NCBI GenBank assembly: GCA_964244495.1
Contig: CAXTIU010000007.1
Span: 1 to 64,000 of the forward strand
Direction of reading: 5' to 3'
DNA length: 64,000 bases
Origin: RH-AL1 sp964244495
GTDB taxonomy: Bacteria; Pseudomonadota; Alphaproteobacteria; Rhizobiales; Beijerinckiaceae
Both the position numbers and the translations under genes were made by a program. Each line of letters begins with the position of its first letter. Within the stretch, counting starts at the first letter, position 1. This document shows positions 1 through 9,261 of the stretch, in pieces. A model generated the notes under the pieces. The model was not told the DNA's origin and searched no databases. It saw only the letters and a list, made by a program, of their open reading frames with translations.

Positions 1-194
1 CTGAATCACGATCCATCAACGGCGGCGAGGGGCCTTTTTCAGCAGCCTGTTAGAGACTTCGGCCTTCGCTCGTGAATGCGGGACGGGAGAAAGCCGGTTC
101 CAGCCTCGCGACCTCGAGCGGCGCCGCAGGGACAATCCGCGTAGGATTGATGACGACGTTTCTTGCTCGCCGCACGGCCGGTCCGCTACTCGGC
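1..194. other. Left-edge intergenic sequence
   Basis: No convincing coding sequence is seen. This is the downstream flank of the minus-strand kinase gene that ends at 195. The possible short frames have the arginine-rich composition of out-of-frame reading in GC-rich DNA. Confidence 0.4.
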
Positions 195-2093
195 TCACTC
201 GGCGGCAGCCTTCGAGACGTCGCTGTAGCCGCGGCGTCCCACTGCGCTGAGGGGTAGCGTCACGCTGAAGGTCGTGCCGTGTCCCAGTGTGGACGTTACC
301 GTTATGCGGCCGCTGAGTGAACGGACAAGGGCCTTGACGTGGGCGAGACCGATGCCTTCGCCGGGACGGTCCTGGACACCCGCCCGCCGGAACAGCTCGA
401 AGATGCGGGCGCGATCGCGCGCCTCGATGCCGCGACCGTTGTCAGCCACGTCGAACTGCGCGAAGCGGTTACTCGTGACATGCCCGGACACCTCGATGCG
501 ACCAGAGCGATCCGCGTCGAGGTACTTCACCGCATTGTCGACCAGGTTTCCGAAGATCTGCTCCACCGCGACGCGGTCGGCCTCGATCCGGGGAAGGTCC
601 GGCGCGATACGGATGTGCGCGCCCGCGGCCTCGACTTGATGATGCTGTGCGTCGACGAGACCCTGCATCACCGCGACCATGTCGAGGTCTTCGGCACGAA
701 AGATGCGCCGACCATCGCGCGACAACTTCAGGATCGCGGCGATCAACCGTTCCATGCGCGCGACGGACGCCTTGATGAAGCTCACGGCCTCGGCAAGGTC
801 GGCGTCGATGCGGGCTCCTTGCGGATGCGTCGCGAGTGCGTCGCGGATGTCGCCCTGTACCGCCGTGAGCTCTCCAGCGAACCCCATGACGTTGACCAGG
901 GGTGCCCGCAGATCGTGGCTGACGATGTAGGCGTACCGCTGCACCTCCTCGTTGGTTTCACGTAGTTCCGCCTCAGCGTCCCTTTGCTCGGTGATGTCGG
1001 TATGCACGCCGACCCATTCTCGGATAGTGCCATCCTCGTCAAGGATTGGGACGGCGCGGATCGCGTAGTGACGGAAGGTGCCATCGTGCGAGCGCAAGCG
1101 GTGTTCCCACACGAAGGTGCGCTTGTCCCGCACGGTCTCCTGCCACGCCTCGATGGAAGGTTGCGCATCATCAGGATGGACGGCATCCGCCCAGCCGAAG
1201 CCTTCGTACTGTGCCCGCGACTGGCCTGTGATGGCTGCCCAGCCCGGCTGCTCCCCGACCATCCGTCCTTCGGCGTCGTTGGTCCACAACACGCCGCGCA
1301 CGGCACGGACCGCGGCCCGGAAACGCGCCTCGCTGAGGCGCAGCTCATCTTGCACGCGCTGCTGGTCCAACGAGGACGTCAGCACGGCGAGGAACAGGAT
1401 GACGAATGTCGCGCCGGCGACGGCAAGCGCAAGGTTGACCTGCGTCGCGCCGAGGGCCGCCGCACGAGCCATAGTGGGGCCGTCCCGCTCCCCAGTGAAG
1501 GCGGCGGCGGCCATGCCGGTGTAGTGCATCCCGGCGACCGCGATGCCCATCACGATTGCGGCGAGGAGCTTCTGCCAGACGCCGTGCTGACGAAAGGCCA
1601 GCCACAGCGCAGTCGTGGCAGCCGTGATCGCGATCCCGACGGAAAGGACCACGATGGGCAGGCTGTAGGCCACGTTGCCAGGAACCCGCATGGCGGCCAT
1701 GCCCGTGTAATGCATCGCCGCCACGCCGCCGCCCATCAGCGGGCCGCTGACCAGCAGGGATTGCACGCTTGCGCCCCGTTGGCCGACCCAGGCGAAGGCC
1801 GCGCCGGTCACGCCGATCGCGATCATCAGCGAAACGATCGTGAGCCCGAGATCGTAGGCGGCTGGCATGCCCATCTCGAAGGCGAGCATGCCGACGAAGT
1901 GCATGGACCAGATGCCACCGCCCATGGCCGTCGCCGCTCCAGCGATCCAGGCCCAGCGCGGTGCCAAGGCAGCGGTGCGCACGCGGCTGCCGAGATCAAG
2001 CGCGGTGTAGGAGGCGAACACCGCTATGGCCACGGAAAGGGCGACCAAGGCCGGATCATACCCTGTGCGCATCATGGCAGGGTGCGAGTGCAT
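195..2093 (-). CDS. MHYT-domain PAS sensor histidine kinase
   Basis: Membrane sensor kinase of 632 aa. The N-terminal ~240 residues are an integral-membrane MHYT domain with three signature motifs: MHFVGM at residues 64-69 and MHYTGM at 127-132 and 189-194. MHYT domains are proposed to bind a metal and sense a diatomic gas or light. A PAS/PAC domain follows (about 255-372), ending in the usual DITEQR linker. The kinase core has an H-box with the phospho-accepting His near residue 393 (SHDLRAPL), an N-box near 515-523 (NLVDNAVKY), a G1 box DNGRGI near 551 and a G2 box GEGIGLAH near 578. All catalytic boxes are intact, so an active HisKA/HATPase_c kinase is expected. No response regulator is adjacent, so the partner must be encoded elsewhere. 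The start is ATG; the Shine-Dalgarno is weak. Confidence 0.93.
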   Translation of the reverse strand: MHSHPAMMRTGYDPALVALSVAIAVFASYTALDLGSRVRTAALAPRWAWIAGAATAMGGGIWSMHFVGMLAFEMGMPAAYDLGLTIVSLMIAIGVTGAAFAWVGQRGASVQSLLVSGPLMGGGVAAMHYTGMAAMRVPGNVAYSLPIVVLSVGIAITAATTALWLAFRQHGVWQKLLAAIVMGIAVAGMHYTGMAAAAFTGERDGPTMARAAALGATQVNLALAVAGATFVILFLAVLTSSLDQQRVQDELRLSEARFRAAVRAVRGVLWTNDAEGRMVGEQPGWAAITGQSRAQYEGFGWADAVHPDDAQPSIEAWQETVRDKRTFVWEHRLRSHDGTFRHYAIRAVPILDEDGTIREWVGVHTDITEQRDAEAELRETNEEVQRYAYIVSHDLRAPLVNVMGFAGELTAVQGDIRDALATHPQGARIDADLAEAVSFIKASVARMERLIAAILKLSRDGRRIFRAEDLDMVAVMQGLVDAQHHQVEAAGAHIRIAPDLPRIEADRVAVEQIFGNLVDNAVKYLDADRSGRIEVSGHVTSNRFAQFDVADNGRGIEARDRARIFELFRRAGVQDRPGEGIGLAHVKALVRSLSGRITVTSTLGHGTTFSVTLPLSAVGRRGYSDVSKAAAE

Positions 2094-2309
2094 GTTGTCA
2101 TCCGCCGGCTCCGTCCGTCATGATTGGGCAAGACTTGCCGCCGAATCTTGCCTCGGCTCATGCCAACACTCATTCGCATGGTACGATGTTCGACGCCTAG
2201 ACGGCCATGTTGGACACGCGGCAGGCCGATGAAGGAGCGACGATGCACATGCCGCTCTTCCCCCTTGAGGTGGTGCACCGCCGAGCTTGGTGGATTTTGT
2301 CGCGGGTGT

Positions 2310-3020
2310 GAAGCGCCGGCGAAGGGGTCGAGCTTGGGCCGGCCAACCATGGCGCGCTTCAGCGGCTTGAGGCGGTCGACCCGCTCCCGACATGACCGCT
2401 GCTCCAGGATGAGCGAAGGCCGGCGCGCACGGCGGCCCCGTCCTGAGCGAGGCTGGCGGCGAAGCCTCGACGCTGCGCGCACCGCAGGTGCGTGCCCCAC
2501 CCGACCACGCGTCGAACACGGCGACCGCCGCGCCGCCCGGACGCTGCTCACCGCGGCGGCGTCGGACGATCCGGCGGAACCGCCGGCCGGGTTCGACGAC
2601 CTTGGACGCCTCGCCGTCCGCGGGACCCGCGCGACCACAGCGGCGGCCTCGGCATCGAGGTCGTCAGGGTCGAGCGGGCGATGCCACGACAGCGGCTTCG
2701 GCGAGGGCAACGTGGGGAGCGATGGTCCTGCAATCGTCGGGCGGTGCGTGCCACCACCGGATCGTCGTCTGGACCGGGCGCGTGCGCCGCCCGCCGAGCC
2801 AGCGCCCGACCTGCTTCGGGGTATCGGAAAGCCGAGGTCCCGCAGCTCGCGCCACAGCCGCATGGCATTCTCGCAGCCCTGGGCGTGACGGGCATGCAGG
2901 TGGTCGAGGTAGGGATCGAGGGTGCTCGGTGCCGGCCCGCGCAGGCCGTGGCGTTCGCGCCGGAGCCAAACGGCCAGCGTCGCGGCCGAGCGGTCCGGTC
3001 GACGCCGGCCGACGTGACGC
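2310..3020 (-). pseudogene. Decayed ISL3-family transposase
   Basis: Pieces of an ISL3-type transposase can be read in order on the minus strand, but in different frames. Near 2890-2925 lies LDPYLDHLHARHAQGC followed by LWRELRDLGF. At about 2830 the frame shifts by one base into TPKQVGRWLGGRR. Near 2690 the first frame resumes as LPSPKPLSWHRPLDPDDL. Near 2520-2440 another frame reads FDAWSGGARTCGARSVE. Near 2345-2380 the terminal VDRLKPLKRAMVGRPKLD is again in the first frame. These match the order of conserved blocks in ISL3 transposases as I know them, so this is one gene broken by at least three indels. The N-terminal zinc-finger region is not recognisable and no clear terminal inverted repeats were found. 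Ends are approximate. Confidence 0.7.
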
Positions 3021-3385
3021 GTCGAAAGATCGGGACGAGTCCGGGATGATCGACGCGCGGCGACTTCCAACAGCCCTGCTTTCGAGCTAAGCCGGTCCGG
3101 CAAAGGTCGGCCTTCGAACCGACCGGCCAACGGGGACGCCCGGGATGATCCGCATGCTGTGCGCCGCCCGCGCGGTGCCCGCCGCAGTGCCGTCCGTCCC
3201 GCTCCTCGAGGAGGCCGGTCCCGCTCCAGTGCCCGAGGTCGCCCGTCCATCCGGAGACGCGGGTCGGGACCGTTCGACCGGGCCGTCGCAGAGATCGGGG
3301 ACGCACCTGTGTGGCCGGGCCAGGTGCGGCACGCATGTCCGGGCGGCTGAGCCGGCCCCGTCGGTCCGGAGCGAGGGAGGGGATC

Positions 3386-4693
3386 ATGGTGGTCGATGCC
3401 GCGCTGGAGCGGTCGGCGATGCGACGCATCGGGTGGCGGCTCGTGCCGTTCCTGATCCTCGCCTACTTCGTGTCCTTCCTGGATCGGGTCAACGTCGGCT
3501 TCGCCGCGATCGAGATGAACCACGACCTCGGCCTCACCGCCACGGTGTTCGGCTGGGGTGCCGGCATCTTCTTCGTCGGATATTTCCTGCTGGAAATCCC
3601 GAGCAACCTGGCGCTGGAGCGCTACGGGGCGCGGCGGTGGATCGCCAGGATCATGGCGACCTGGGGCATCGTCTCCGCCGCTACGGCGCTGGTGGAGGGA
3701 CCTTGGTCGTTCGTCGCCGTGCGTTTCCTGCTCGGCCTCGCGGAGGCCGGGTTCTTCCCCGGCGTGATCCTCTACCTCACCTACTGGTTCCCCTCCGACT
3801 ATCGAGCGCGGATCGTCGGTGTCTTCATGATCTCGATCCCGATCTCGTCCTTCCTGGGCTCGCCGGTCTCCGGCGCACTGCTCGGCGTGAGCGGCTGGGG
3901 TCTGCGGGGCTGGCAGTGGCTTTTCATCCTGGAAGGCCTGCCGGCGCTGCTGATGGCGGTGGCCGTCCTGTGGCTCCTGCCCGACAGGCCGGGCGACGCC
4001 GCGTGGCTGCCCGCGGCCGAGCGCGACTGGCTGGAGGGGCGCCTCCGAGCCGAAGCGGCGCGAAACGCCCGGCGCGACCGAAGCGCCGAACCATCGTCGT
4101 GGGCGGTGCTGCGGGAGCCGCAGCTGCTCCTCCTCATCGCCATCTATTTCGGGTCCACGGCGAGCAGCTACGGCCTGACGTTCTGGACGCCCCAGCTCGT
4201 CAAGAGCTACGGCCTGAGCAACTTCCAAACCGGGTTGCTGAACAGCGTCCCCTACGGCTTCGCTTCGGCGGCCATGATCCTGTGGGGTCGGCGCAGCGAC
4301 CGGATGCGCGAGCGGCGCTGGCACCTGGCGATCCCGTTCCTGATCCTGGCGGCGGGGCTCGCGGGCGGCACGGTCCTGTCGGGGCTCGCCCCGCTGGTCT
4401 GCGCGCTGACGGTCGCGGCGGTCGGCGTTTACATGCTGAAAGGTCCGTTCTGGGCGCTGGCGACGGAGCAGCTCCCGCCCGTCACGGCGGCGACCAGCAT
4501 CGCGGCCATCAACGCCGTCGGCAACCTCGGCGGCTTCCTCGGGCCCTACCTCATCGGGACGATCAAGGACGCGACGGGCAGCTTCACCTTGAGCCTCCTG
4601 CCCTTGATCCTGTTCGCGCTGGTCTCGGCGGTCCTGTCGCTCGTCGCCGGCCGCGAGCGCTCGGCGGCGACCACGCCGGCGGAGGTGCCCTGA
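3386..4693 (+). CDS. MFS transporter, anion:cation symporter (ACS) type
   Basis: Twelve-helix major facilitator of 435 aa in the inner membrane. Near residue 65 it carries GYFLLEIPSNLALERYGAR, typical of the anion:cation symporter family that takes up hexonates, tartrate and phthalate-like acids. The start at 3386 (ATG) is chosen over an upstream in-frame one because GGGAGGGG sits 5-11 bases before it and the protein then begins just before the first helix (WRLVPFLILAYF). It converges on the dehydratase gene at 4787, which acts on a sugar acid, so a sugar-acid substrate such as L-arabinonate is a reasonable inference. The specificity is not proven by sequence. Confidence 0.9.
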   Translation: MVVDAALERSAMRRIGWRLVPFLILAYFVSFLDRVNVGFAAIEMNHDLGLTATVFGWGAGIFFVGYFLLEIPSNLALERYGARRWIARIMATWGIVSAATALVEGPWSFVAVRFLLGLAEAGFFPGVILYLTYWFPSDYRARIVGVFMISIPISSFLGSPVSGALLGVSGWGLRGWQWLFILEGLPALLMAVAVLWLLPDRPGDAAWLPAAERDWLEGRLRAEAARNARRDRSAEPSSWAVLREPQLLLLIAIYFGSTASSYGLTFWTPQLVKSYGLSNFQTGLLNSVPYGFASAAMILWGRRSDRMRERRWHLAIPFLILAAGLAGGTVLSGLAPLVCALTVAAVGVYMLKGPFWALATEQLPPVTAATSIAAINAVGNLGGFLGPYLIGTIKDATGSFTLSLLPLILFALVSAVLSLVAGRERSAATTPAEVP

Positions 4694-4786
4694 CGGCCCG
4701 AGGACCGCAAGGCATGACGCTCCGGCCAACGCCTTCGGCTCGGGGGAGGCGACGCGCCCGACGGCGGCGCGAGACCGGGCGGTGCG

Positions 4787-6583
4787 TCAGAAGATCGCAG
4801 GCTCGGGGACCGGGGCGCCGAACTCGGTGCGGAGGAAGTCGAAGTCGCAGCCCTGGTCGGCCTGCTGGATGTGCTTCGAGAAGGCCCAGCCGTAGCCGCG
4901 CTCGTAGCGCGGCGCCGGCGGCACCCAGGAGGCCCGACGGGCGTCCAGCTCCTCGACTGGCACATCCATGTTGATCGTGCGGGCATCGACGTCGAGCGTG
5001 ACGATGTCGCCGGTGCGCAGCAGCGCCAACGGACCGCCGACGTAGCTTTCCGGCGACACGTGCAGCACGCAGGCGCCGTAGCTCGTGCCCGACATGCGGG
5101 CGTCGCTCACGCGCAGCATGTCGCGGCAGCCCTGCTTCAGCAGCGTCCTCGGGATGGGCAGCATGCCCCATTCCGGCATGCCGGGCCCTCCCTGCGGGCC
5201 GGCGTTGCGCAGCACCAGAACGTGGTCGGCGCTCACCTCGAGGTCCTCGTCGTCGACGGCCTTCTTCAGGCTCGGATAATCGTCGAAGACCAGCGCGGGG
5301 CCGGAATGCTTGAGGAAGCGCCGGTCCATCGCGGCCGGCTTGATGACGCAGCCGTCGGGCGCGAGGTTGCCGTGCAGCACCGCCAGCGAGCCTTCGGCGT
5401 AGATGGGCTTCGAGGTCGGGCGGATCACGTCGTCGTTGTAGTTCTTCGCGCCGTCGATGTTCTCGCCCAGCGTGCGTCCTGTGACGGTGATGCAGGACAG
5501 GTCGAGGTACTCGCGGATCTCGTTCATCAAGGCCCGGATGCCGCCGGCGTAGAAGAAGTCCTCCATGAGATACGTGTCGCCGCTCGGCCGCACGTTGCCG
5601 ATGACCGGCACGCGGCGGCTGTAATGCTCGAAATCGGCGAGCCCGGTGCCGTGACCGGCGCGGCGCGCCATGGCGATGAGATGGATGATCGCGTTGGTGG
5701 AGCAGCCCATCGCCATGGCGACGGCGATGGCGTTGCCGAAGGCGGCGCGCGTCTGGATGCGCCCCGGGGTCAGGTCCTCCCACACCATCTCGACGATGCG
5801 CCGCCCGCTCTCAGACGCGAGGCGGATGTGGCCGGCGTCGGCGGCGGGAATCGAGGAGCCGCCCGGCAGCACCATGCCGACCGCCTCCGCGACGGCGGTC
5901 ATCGTGGAGGCGGTGCCCATGGTCATGCAGGTGCCGTGAGAGCGGGCGATGCCGCCCTCGACGCCGAGCCAATCCTGGTCGGTGATCTTGCCGGCCCTGA
6001 GCTCGTCCCAGTATTTCCAGGAGTCGGAGCCCGAGCCCAGCACCCTGCCCTGCCAGTTGCCGCGCAGCATCGGGCCGGCCGGGAGGAAGATCGCCGGCAC
6101 GTCCATCGAGGTGGCGCCGAGCAGCAGGCCCGGCGTGGACTTGTCGCAGCCGCCCATCAGAACGGCGCCGTCCACCGGGTGCGAGCGCAGCAGCTCCTCG
6201 GCCTCCATGGCAAGCATGTTGCGGTAGAGCATCGACGTCGGCTTCAGGTAGCTCTCCGACATCGACAGCGCGGGCAGTTCCACCGGGAAGCCGCCAGCCA
6301 TGAGGATGCCGCGCTTCACGTCGTCGACGCGCTGCTTGAAGTGCATGTGGCAGGGCTGGAGGTCGGACCAAGTGTTCAGGATGGCGATGACGGGCTTGCC
6401 GGTCCATTCTTCCGGCGCGTAGCCCATCTGCATGGCGCGCGAGCGGTGCCCGAAGGAGCGGAGGTCTGCCGGGCCGAACCAGCGGGCCGAGCGCAACCCG
6501 GACGGCTCCTTGCGTCGCGCCAACGACTCGGCGGGACCCGTGCCGGGCTCGAATGCGGAGGGTGAGAGCGGGGCGTCTGCCAC
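4787..6583 (-). CDS. IlvD/Edd-family dehydratase, L-arabinonate dehydratase type
   Basis: Dehydratase of 598 aa with an iron-sulfur cluster. Its substrate is most likely a sugar acid, converting L-arabinonate or a similar aldonate to the 2-keto-3-deoxy acid. Cluster-binding cysteines are visible at about C78 (LQPCHMH), C146 (GGCDKSTPG) and C219 (SHGTCMTMG). Their spacing matches the [2Fe-2S] L-arabinonate dehydratase of Rhizobium leguminosarum, and the expected catalytic serine lies in DARMSGTSYG. The WSDLQPCH and LKPTSMLYRN signatures favour the pentonate/hexonate branch over dihydroxy-acid dehydratase IlvD. The start is GTG, with AAAGGAG about 10 bases upstream. The convergent MFS transporter at 3386 probably supplies the substrate. 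Confidence 0.88.
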   Translation of the reverse strand: MADAPLSPSAFEPGTGPAESLARRKEPSGLRSARWFGPADLRSFGHRSRAMQMGYAPEEWTGKPVIAILNTWSDLQPCHMHFKQRVDDVKRGILMAGGFPVELPALSMSESYLKPTSMLYRNMLAMEAEELLRSHPVDGAVLMGGCDKSTPGLLLGATSMDVPAIFLPAGPMLRGNWQGRVLGSGSDSWKYWDELRAGKITDQDWLGVEGGIARSHGTCMTMGTASTMTAVAEAVGMVLPGGSSIPAADAGHIRLASESGRRIVEMVWEDLTPGRIQTRAAFGNAIAVAMAMGCSTNAIIHLIAMARRAGHGTGLADFEHYSRRVPVIGNVRPSGDTYLMEDFFYAGGIRALMNEIREYLDLSCITVTGRTLGENIDGAKNYNDDVIRPTSKPIYAEGSLAVLHGNLAPDGCVIKPAAMDRRFLKHSGPALVFDDYPSLKKAVDDEDLEVSADHVLVLRNAGPQGGPGMPEWGMLPIPRTLLKQGCRDMLRVSDARMSGTSYGACVLHVSPESYVGGPLALLRTGDIVTLDVDARTINMDVPVEELDARRASWVPPAPRYERGYGWAFSKHIQQADQGCDFDFLRTEFGAPVPEPAIF

Positions 6584-6921
6584 GGCGTGGTGCTCCTTTG
6601 CCTGGTGGGCGGCTGCGTGCCGCGCTTCTCGGACCGGTCTGACTCATGCGGGCGTGGGGCGGGCCTTGTCACGGCGGCAACCGACCGTCGCGGGCTGGAC
6701 AGGTCCTGAACGGCCTGGATCGTGGCCGTCGCGACCCCTTCCGTCCAGGTGCCGGCGACGGGTCGCGCACGACCGGCGAGGCGGCAGGTCCGGGCCGAAA
6801 GCCGTGGCAGGTGTGGCAATCGGCATCGCCGGCGAGCCTACCTCAAGTCAGCGCCGCCGTGACGAGACGACGCGAGCGGGATGGGAGGCCGGCGAGGCCG
6901 TGCCCCGTCCGCCGGGCCGGG
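6584..6921. other. Intergenic region between dehydratase and crotonase genes
   Basis: About 340 bases with no supported gene. It holds the ribosome binding site and presumably the promoter of the minus-strand dehydratase gene, and the 3' flank of the minus-strand crotonase gene. No clear repeat or operator was recognised. Confidence 0.4.
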
Positions 6922-7710
6922 TCAGCGGCCCGTCCAGCGCGCGGCACGCTTCTCGGAGAAGGCGCGCACGCCCGCGGCGAAGTCGTCGCTGCCGTAGCAG
7001 GCGCGGATCAGATCGTCCGCCTCCGCCCCGAGGTCGGTCGCCAGCCGCCGCAGGCTTTCGCGCGTCGCGCGCATCGTGACCGGCGCGTGGCCGAGCAGCC
7101 GCTCGCAGATCCTCGACACCTCCGCGTCGAGCGCGTCCGGCTCGACGATGGCCGCGAGATAGCCGAGCGAAGCCAAGGTCTCGGCGCTCGGCAGCTCGGC
7201 GAGGAGCAGCATGCGTTTCACCATGCTGACGCCCAACGTCGCGGACAGGCGACGAAGGTTGCCCGGCGAAAGGCAGTTTCCCACCGTCCGGGCGATCGGG
7301 ACGCCGAAGCGCGTGTTCGGCGTCGCCACGCGCAGGTCGCACGCGTTCGCGATCACCAGGCCGCCGCCGATGGCGAAACCCTCGACGACCGCGAGGGTCG
7401 GCACGCGCACGCGCTCCAACGCGTCGATGGTGAGCTCGATCTTCGCCTCGTAGGCGACGCCGTCGTCACCGGACGTGAAGGCGGCGAACTGCTCGATGTC
7501 CGTGCCGGCCACGAAGGCGTGGCCGCCGGCGCCGCGCAAGACGGCCACCCGGATCGCGGGGTCGGCCTCGATCCGCTCCAACCCCTCCGCAAGCTCGGCG
7601 TACATGCGCCACGTCAAGGCGTTGCGCGCCGCCGGACGGTCGAAGGTCAGGGTGGCGACCGCCTCCTCGACCCGGAACCGGACCGTTCCTAGCTCCCCCT
7701 CGCCGCTCAT
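6922..7710 (-). CDS. Enoyl-CoA hydratase/isomerase (crotonase) superfamily protein lacking both catalytic Glu
   Basis: Crotonase-fold protein of 262 aa. The CoA-binding and oxyanion-hole segments are present (GHAFVAGTDIEQF near residue 68; GFAIGGGLVIANACDL near 115). The two glutamates used by true enoyl-CoA hydratases are missing: where the family has PEI, this protein reads GVPIARTVGN, and the second position is also changed (MVKRMLLLAE). It may therefore be an isomerase, racemase or hydrolase-like member. Its ATG overlaps the stop of the upstream CoA-transferase gene by 4 bases (ATGA), so the two are translationally coupled, as in carnitine-type CaiB/CaiD pairs. The substrate is unknown. 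Confidence 0.82.
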   Translation of the reverse strand: MSGEGELGTVRFRVEEAVATLTFDRPAARNALTWRMYAELAEGLERIEADPAIRVAVLRGAGGHAFVAGTDIEQFAAFTSGDDGVAYEAKIELTIDALERVRVPTLAVVEGFAIGGGLVIANACDLRVATPNTRFGVPIARTVGNCLSPGNLRRLSATLGVSMVKRMLLLAELPSAETLASLGYLAAIVEPDALDAEVSRICERLLGHAPVTMRATRESLRRLATDLGAEADDLIRACYGSDDFAAGVRAFSEKRAARWTGR

Positions 7711-8978
7711 GGCGCGAACGCGCCCCCGGCGCGCATCGCCTCGACCTCGTCGGCGGACACGCCGAGCTCGCTCAGCAGGGCATCTGTGTGCTCGCCGAGG
7801 AGCGGCGCGTGCCGGCGGACGCGCTGGGGCGTTCCGGACAGCTTCACGGGGAAGCCGATGTTCGGGACGCTCCCCTCGATCGGGTGCGGCACCTCCATGC
7901 GCATCTGCCGATGGCGGCCGTGCTCGCTCTCGAAGGCCTCGGGATAGGTGTTCATGCGCCCCGCCGGAATGCCGCGTTCGAGCAACGCTTCAACCCATTC
8001 CTCGGCCGTCCTGGCGGCGAAGCTCGTTTCCAGCTCGGCGATCAGCGCCTCGCGATTGGCGAGGCGGCCGGCGATGTCGCCGAAGCGCGGGTCGGCGAGC
8101 AGGTCGCCGCGCTCCAGCGTCTGACACAGCAGGCGCCACAGCTTCTGGTTGGTCGCTCCCATCACGAAGTAGCCGTCGGATGCCCGCACCGCCTGGTAGG
8201 GCGCGCTCATCCGGTTCGACGTGCCGAGCGGCTCCGGCACACGCCCGGTTCCCCAGTATTCCGAGACGTCCCAGATGGAGAAGGCGAGCGCCGCGTCGAA
8301 CAGCGAGGCATCGATGTATTGGCCCTCGCCGCTCGTCTGCCGCCCGATGACGGCGCTCAGGATGGCGTAGACGGCGAACAGGGCGCAGCCGATGTCAGCC
8401 ACCGGGACGCCGGCCTTGACCGGCGGTCCGCCGGGATGGCCGGTGACGCTCATCACCCCGGACATCGCCTGGGCCATGAGGTCGTAGCCGGGCCGCTCCG
8501 CCCAAGGGCCGGATTGCCCGAAGCCCGAGATGCTGGCGTAGACGATGGCGGGGTTGCGCGCGCGCACCGCCTCGTAGCCGAGGCCGAGGCGCTTCATCAC
8601 GCCCGGACGATAGTTCTCGACGACGATGTCGGCGGTCGCGGCGAGCTTCAGGAACACATCGCGTCCCGGCTCGCTCTTCAGGTTCAGGGCGATGCTGCGC
8701 TTGTTCCGGTTCATGTTGTGGAAGCCCATGCTGTCCGGCCCCTTCATCTTGAAGCCCATGGCGCCGCGGGTCTGGTCGCCCGTGCCGGGCGGCTCGACCT
8801 TGATCACGTCGGCGCCGAGGTCGCCGAGCAGCATGGAGCAGAAGGGACCGGCCATCACTTGCGTCACGTCGAGCACGCGCAATCCGGCGAGCGGCAGGGG
8901 CTGGACGGGCGCGGCGGCGGCGCCGGCATCAGGCTCCTCCCCACTGCCGGGGTCGAGGGTGATGGGATTTTCGATCAT
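7707..8978 (-). CDS. CaiB/BaiF family CoA-transferase (family III)
   Basis: Cytosolic CoA-transferase of 423 aa that moves CoA from an acyl-CoA donor to a carboxylic acid. Family III features are clear: LAGLRVLDVTQVMAGPFCSM near the N-terminus, DVIKVEPPGTGDQTRG, NKRSIALNL, and the catalytic Asp in RPGYDLMAQAMSG. The start at 8978 (ATG, MIENPITLD) is preferred over one 78 bases upstream because GGGGGAACGG lies just before it and the extension is low in complexity. It forms a two-gene operon with the crotonase-like gene at 6922. Together they would activate and then modify an unidentified acid; oxalate, carnitine or an aromatic acid cannot be told apart here. Confidence 0.9.
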   Translation of the reverse strand: MIENPITLDPGSGEEPDAGAAAAPVQPLPLAGLRVLDVTQVMAGPFCSMLLGDLGADVIKVEPPGTGDQTRGAMGFKMKGPDSMGFHNMNRNKRSIALNLKSEPGRDVFLKLAATADIVVENYRPGVMKRLGLGYEAVRARNPAIVYASISGFGQSGPWAERPGYDLMAQAMSGVMSVTGHPGGPPVKAGVPVADIGCALFAVYAILSAVIGRQTSGEGQYIDASLFDAALAFSIWDVSEYWGTGRVPEPLGTSNRMSAPYQAVRASDGYFVMGATNQKLWRLLCQTLERGDLLADPRFGDIAGRLANREALIAELETSFAARTAEEWVEALLERGIPAGRMNTYPEAFESEHGRHRQMRMEVPHPIEGSVPNIGFPVKLSGTPQRVRRHAPLLGEHTDALLSELGVSADEVEAMRAGGAFAP

Positions 8979-9210
8979 GGCCGTTCCCCCGGCGCCGCGC
9001 TCGGCGGCGCCCCGATGTTGTTGCAGCATGGATAAGACAAGGGAACCGGGGCGCAAGGGGGATGGCGGTTCCCGGCCTTCGATCCTCGACGGGCGACGTG
9101 CGTGGTGAGCCGATGCCGTCGCAGCCTACCAAGTTGCTTTTCTGCCGCAGTGCCGCTTTGCCTCGCGGCAACCACAAAGCCGTCCACAGGCAGCCGCGAA
9201 CGCGGCCTTA

Positions 9211-9239
9211 CGTCGCTGTCGCGTCGCACGACAGCGACG
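9211..9239. other. Perfect 11-bp inverted repeat upstream of the DUF2934 gene
   Basis: CGTCGCTGTCG (9211-9221) and its exact reverse complement (9229-9239) flank a 7-base loop. The hairpin ends 22 bases before the start codon at 9262. It could be part of the 5' leader, an operator, or a terminator for an upstream transcript; no T-run follows it. Confidence 0.5.
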
Positions 9240-9261
9240 CTGGCCAGGGCGGGACCGAGCA

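Noticed and set aside
1..60. Possible insertion-sequence end (CTTTTTCAGCAGCCTGTTAG) at the left edge
   Set aside because: No partner inverted repeat or transposase within reach; too short to support.
984..2123. Long plus-strand open frame opposite the MHYT kinase
   Set aside because: Pure shadow frame in GC-rich DNA; the minus strand encodes recognisable domains throughout.
2072..4729. Very long minus-strand open frame (885 codons) opposite the MFS gene
   Set aside because: Arg/Pro/Gly-rich composition and antisense to a clear transporter gene; only its 3' part carries transposase fragments, listed as a pseudogene.
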